This document shows, piece by piece, positions 5,740 through 8,182 of a stretch of 8,182 nucleotides of DNA (positions are counted from its first letter, which is position 1; the number at the start of each line of letters is the position of its first letter). The notes below the pieces were generated by a model. That model ran no database searches and was not told the origin of the DNA. It saw only the letters and a list, made by a program, of their open reading frames with translations. Position numbers and translations under genes: made by a program. Location of the stretch: the NCBI GenBank assembly GCA_023301245.1, contig JALZUV010000006.1, positions 1 to 8,182 on the forward strand, given 5' to 3'. This stretch comes from Rickettsiales bacterium. GTDB taxonomy: Bacteria; Pseudomonadota; Alphaproteobacteria; Rickettsiales; JALZUV01.

Positions 5740-5771
5740 TTTTGTAATTATAAGAATATTCGAATATCATT
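5730..5771. other. AT-rich stretch with a 12-bp palindrome, possible duplex-unwinding element
   Basis: 35 of these 42 bases are A or T (83%), richer than the surrounding coding DNA. It contains ATATTCGAATAT (5756-5767), a perfect 12-bp palindrome, and the hexamer ATTCGA occurs twice (5758-5763 and 5769-5774). It begins 33 bp after the DnaA box pair. The arrangement of boxes beside an AT-rich tract is that of bacterial origins, but the tract also houses the dnaN promoter, and promoters are AT-rich too. Confidence 0.4.
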
Positions 5772-5772
5772 C

Positions 5773-5779
5773 GAGGGAG
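5773..5779 (+). promoter_or_regulatory. Strong Shine-Dalgarno of dnaN
   Basis: GAGGGAG ends eight bases before the ATG at 5788. It decides the start, since an in-frame ATG at 5845, at the point where conserved clamp sequence begins, has no comparable site. Confidence 0.75.
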
Positions 5780-5787
5780 AACGATCA

Positions 5788-6951
5788 ATGTCAGCTTTAG
5801 AAAAACAAGCCGCACCAGAAGTCACCGCTAGCCTAAAAGCGGAAATGAAACGTGCCGATTTATTAAAATCATTAAATTACGCGCAGTCAGTTGTTGAACG
5901 CCGTGGCACTATTCCGATTCTTTCAAACATCCGCATCGAAGCAGGCGAGGGGGGCATAAAACTCAGCGCCACTGATATGGATATCTCGGTTGAAGATAAA
6001 GCCGACGCTAACTTGAGCATGGAAGGCGCAACGACTGTGCCCGCTCACACTTTCTTCGACATTATTCGCAAATTACCTGATGGCAAAACCATCACTATCG
6101 AGAAAAAAGCTGATGACGCTAAACTAACATTACGTTGTGGCTCATCGCGCTTCTCCCTTGCCACACTTCCTGTTGGCGACTTCCCTGTGATGGATGAAGG
6201 CGATTTAACGCATCATTTTTCACTACCTGCTGCCGAACTTCATAACTTAATTGAGAAAACTCGTTTCGCCGTTTCTACCGAAGAAACTCGTTACTATCTC
6301 AACGGTGTGTACATGCACACAACCGAAGATAATGGCAATAAAGTGCTGCGCACCGTCGCCACTGATGGCCACCGCCTAGCGCGTATGGAAACTTCAGTTC
6401 CTGAAGGTGCTGCGGGCATGCCAGGTATTATTATTCCACGCAAAACCATTGGCGAACTTCGTAAATTGACCGAAGAAACTGATGGCACGATTGATATCTC
6501 GCTATCTGAGACAAAAATTCGTTTCCGCGCAGGCGATACGGTGCTTATCTCAAAGCTAATTGACGGTACATTCCCTGACTATACTCGCGTTATTCCTTCT
6601 GGAAATGACAAGATTATGGAAGTGAATTGCAAAGAGCTTTCAAACGCAGTTGACCGTGTATCGGTTATCGCCACCGAGAAATCTCGCGGCATTAAATTGC
6701 ACCTTACGCAAGGCAGCTTAAAGCTTGAGGCTAAAAGCCCCGAGCATGGCAGCGCATCGGAAGAAGTGGAAGTTACTTACTCCGCTGATGAAATTGAAAC
6801 AGGTTTCAACTCGCGCTATCTGCTTGATATGTTAGCGCAAATTGAAGGGGAGACCGTACAGTTTGTATTAGCTGAATCGACCTCGCCAGCTCTCGTGCGC
6901 GACCCAGGTGATGTTGGCGCTGTTTACGTCATCATGCCGATGCGTGTCTGA
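5788..6951 (+). CDS. dnaN: DnaN, DNA polymerase III sliding clamp (beta subunit)
   Basis: Homodimeric ring that tethers polymerase III and repair enzymes to DNA. The 387-aa product carries the three clamp domains. Recognisable segments are MKRADLLKSLNYAQSVVERR with TIPILSNI (20-48), ATDMDISVED (61-70), RFSLATLPVGDFPVM (121-135), TRYYLNGVYMHT (167-178), ATDGHRLARME (191-201), PRKTIGEL (217-224), KLIDGTFPDYTRVIP (256-270) and the C-terminal YVIMPMRV (380-387), which helps form the hydrophobic partner-binding pocket. About 19 residues precede the usual N-terminus (MSALEKQAAPEVTASLKAE). The strong GAGGGAG supports this longer start at 5788, though cleavage or internal initiation cannot be excluded. 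It follows dnaA after 131 bp and overlaps recF. Confidence 0.97.
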   Translation: MSALEKQAAPEVTASLKAEMKRADLLKSLNYAQSVVERRGTIPILSNIRIEAGEGGIKLSATDMDISVEDKADANLSMEGATTVPAHTFFDIIRKLPDGKTITIEKKADDAKLTLRCGSSRFSLATLPVGDFPVMDEGDLTHHFSLPAAELHNLIEKTRFAVSTEETRYYLNGVYMHTTEDNGNKVLRTVATDGHRLARMETSVPEGAAGMPGIIIPRKTIGELRKLTEETDGTIDISLSETKIRFRAGDTVLISKLIDGTFPDYTRVIPSGNDKIMEVNCKELSNAVDRVSVIATEKSRGIKLHLTQGSLKLEAKSPEHGSASEEVEVTYSADEIETGFNSRYLLDMLAQIEGETVQFVLAESTSPALVRDPGDVGAVYVIMPMRV

Positions 6952-8083
6952 TAATTCGCCCATTAAAAAGCTACAAACGCCTGCTGATTATCGGCTTGCG
7001 ATAGACTCCATTACGTTAACGCAATTTCGTAACTACCCTTCGCTTACCTTAAAAGCTGGGGGCAGTAATGTTATTCTTACTGGCGATAATGGAGTTGGCA
7101 AAACTAATCTGCTCGAAGCCATATCGCTATTAGCACCGGGCAGGGGGTTGCGTGGCGCTAAACTTGCACAATTACAGCATCAGCCCATCGCGCAAGATAT
7201 CGGTTGGGGAGTCGCGGCTGAATTGCATAATGGCGCTGGCGACATCCGTTTTGCCACAGGACAACGGCCTGATCGTAAAGATAAACGCATCATCAAAATT
7301 GACGATGAACCATTAAAAAGCCAAGCTGCATTAAGCGAACATTTTGCCGTGCTTTGGCAAACTCCGCAAATGGATGGGTTATTTAACGAAGGCCAGCGCG
7401 AACGCCGCCATTTTTACGATAAAATCTGTGCCGTATTTCTGCCGCATCACAGCGCGTTTATTGCTAAATATGACTATTTACGCCGCGAACGCGCAAAGCT
7501 ACTCTCCACTTACGGCGACGCCATATGGATAAGCTCTATTGAGCGCAAAATGGCCGAAACCTCACTGGCCATCGCCGCCACCCGTTTGGAGATGCTAGAG
7601 GCACTAAACCATGCAATGAACGACCTGCATGATGCCTTCCCCAAAGCAAAGCTATCACTACAAGGCTTCGCTGAAACCCAGTTAAATCAAGCCACACAGC
7701 CTGCCATCGAAATTGAAGAAACGCTAGCACGCGAACTCGCGGCCAGCCGCGTGGCCGACGCGCAAACAGGCCGCGCCAGCCACGGCGCACATAAAACCGA
7801 GCTAGAAGTCATCTTCTCCGACAAAGGGGTCGAGGCTGCTTATTGTTCCACCGGCGAGCAAAAAGCACTCATGCTATCGCTGCTACTCGCCCAAGCCCAA
7901 GCCATGAAACACCGCCAAAACCGCTTGCCCATCCTACTGCTAGACGAAGTAGTCGCCCACCTAGACGCCTCCCGCCGCCAAGCCCTCTTCCAAACCCTAA
8001 CCGAGCTGGGATGCCAAACATGGATGACAGGAACAGACGAGGAATTGTTTATGGGGTTTGAGGCAAAGCGTTCAAATTTGTAA
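6944..8083 (+). CDS. recF: RecF, DNA replication/repair ATPase
   Basis: SMC-like ABC ATPase that works with RecO and RecR to load RecA at single-strand gaps. Numbering from GTG 6944 (379 aa): core entry IDSITLTQFRNYPSLTL (about 21-37), Walker A GDNGVGKT (47-54), the RERRHFYDKI region (152-161), the GRASHGAHKTEL segment (276-287) where family members usually read GxxxxGPHRDDL, the ABC signature STGEQK (302-307), Walker B ILLLDE (330-335) and D-loop HLDAS (339-343). All ATPase motifs are intact. The start is uncertain: the frame is open back into dnaN (GTG 6908, ATG 6911). GTG 6944 gives an 8-bp overlap with dnaN and a normal length, but no good Shine-Dalgarno is visible, so initiation may depend on coupling. 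The last third is richer in C than the rest of the window. Confidence 0.93.
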   Translation: MSDNSPIKKLQTPADYRLAIDSITLTQFRNYPSLTLKAGGSNVILTGDNGVGKTNLLEAISLLAPGRGLRGAKLAQLQHQPIAQDIGWGVAAELHNGAGDIRFATGQRPDRKDKRIIKIDDEPLKSQAALSEHFAVLWQTPQMDGLFNEGQRERRHFYDKICAVFLPHHSAFIAKYDYLRRERAKLLSTYGDAIWISSIERKMAETSLAIAATRLEMLEALNHAMNDLHDAFPKAKLSLQGFAETQLNQATQPAIEIEETLARELAASRVADAQTGRASHGAHKTELEVIFSDKGVEAAYCSTGEQKALMLSLLLAQAQAMKHRQNRLPILLLDEVVAHLDASRRQALFQTLTELGCQTWMTGTDEELFMGFEAKRSNL

Positions 8084-8090
8084 TTTTAAT

Positions 8091-8182
8091 CTATTCTTTT
8101 TCTGTCTTGAAATTTTTGCGCCAATCTGCAAAACCAATGTCATTGGGCATTAGAGTATTATCTATATCTGAGTAATCCACCG
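8091..8182 (-). CDS. C-terminal end of an unrecognised convergent gene (partial)
   Basis: On the minus strand an open frame enters from the right edge and stops at TAG 8091-8093. It encodes 29 complete codons read as VDYSDIDNTLMPNDIGFADW and RKNFKTEKE. I do not recognise the family. The sequence looks protein-like (mixed acidic and polar, with a basic/acidic tail typical of C-termini), and no other frame here continues recF. Its stop lies seven bases from the recF stop, so the two genes converge with no room for a terminator between them. The short length means it could be a chance open frame; the tight spacing and the absence of anything else in the last 100 bp favour a real gene. Confidence 0.45.
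   Translation of the reverse strand, partial: VDYSDIDNTLMPNDIGFADWRKNFKTEKE

Noticed and set aside
5630..5815. 61-codon minus-strand open frame across the dnaA-dnaN gap
   Set aside because: It is low complexity from AT-rich DNA, it overlaps both dnaA and dnaN, and the DnaA boxes and dnaN promoter explain the region better.
7536..7790. 84-codon Arg/Trp-rich open frame antisense to recF
   Set aside because: Its composition is what the reverse of C-rich recF codons yields; no known motif.
1..8182. A novel defence, mobile or biosynthetic system
   Set aside because: Every substantial open frame except the partial one at the right edge belongs to a known housekeeping family with intact motifs. 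No repeats, integrase, transposase or toxin-antitoxin pair was seen.

Overview
This window is a chromosomal housekeeping segment from an alphaproteobacterium. It carries the block ubiE-ubiB-coaBC, divergent from mutM, followed by rpsT, dnaA, dnaN and recF. The links coaBC/ubiB/ubiE/mutM and mutM/rpsT/dnaA are familiar alphaproteobacterial neighbourhoods, and the proteins are full length with intact motifs. Base composition looks moderate to AT-leaning by eye, so this is not a high-GC rhizobial or caulobacterial genome. I cannot name the order or genus from the sequence alone.

Left arm, minus strand (1-2464): ubiE, ubiB and the first 40 codons of coaBC run leftwards as one tight unit. ubiE and ubiB share a TAGTG stop/start overlap. 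UbiE and UbiB serve ubiquinone synthesis and CoaBC serves coenzyme A synthesis. A 57-bp gap (2465-2521) separates ubiE from the divergent mutM, whose only good promoter would give a transcript starting at or next to the ATG, i.e. leaderless.

Middle, plus strand (2522-5656): mutM (DNA glycosylase), rpsT (ribosomal protein S20), a small single-domain rhodanese, and dnaA (replication initiator). The rhodanese stop and the dnaA start overlap as ATGA, so translation of the initiator is probably coupled to that of the rhodanese. The mutM-rpsT gap holds a hairpin, a consensus DnaA box, a promoter-like pair and a TTAA-N7-TTAA motif of the CtrA type.

Right arm, plus strand (5657-8083): a 131-bp dnaA-dnaN gap with two perfect, inverted DnaA boxes, a run of about 42 bp that is 83% AT, a 12-bp palindrome and a strong Shine-Dalgarno for dnaN. 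This is the most interesting non-coding stretch: it resembles a small replication origin or a DnaA-controlled dnaN regulatory region. dnaN (beta clamp) and recF (gap repair) overlap by a few bases. After recF, instead of gyrB on the same strand, the C-terminal end of an unrecognised convergent gene enters from the right.

Together the plus-strand genes cover replication initiation (DnaA), processivity (DnaN), gap repair (RecF) and oxidised-base repair (MutM). I see no mobile element, CRISPR array, tRNA or rRNA, and no evidence for a novel multi-gene system. The second-look items are regulatory and architectural.
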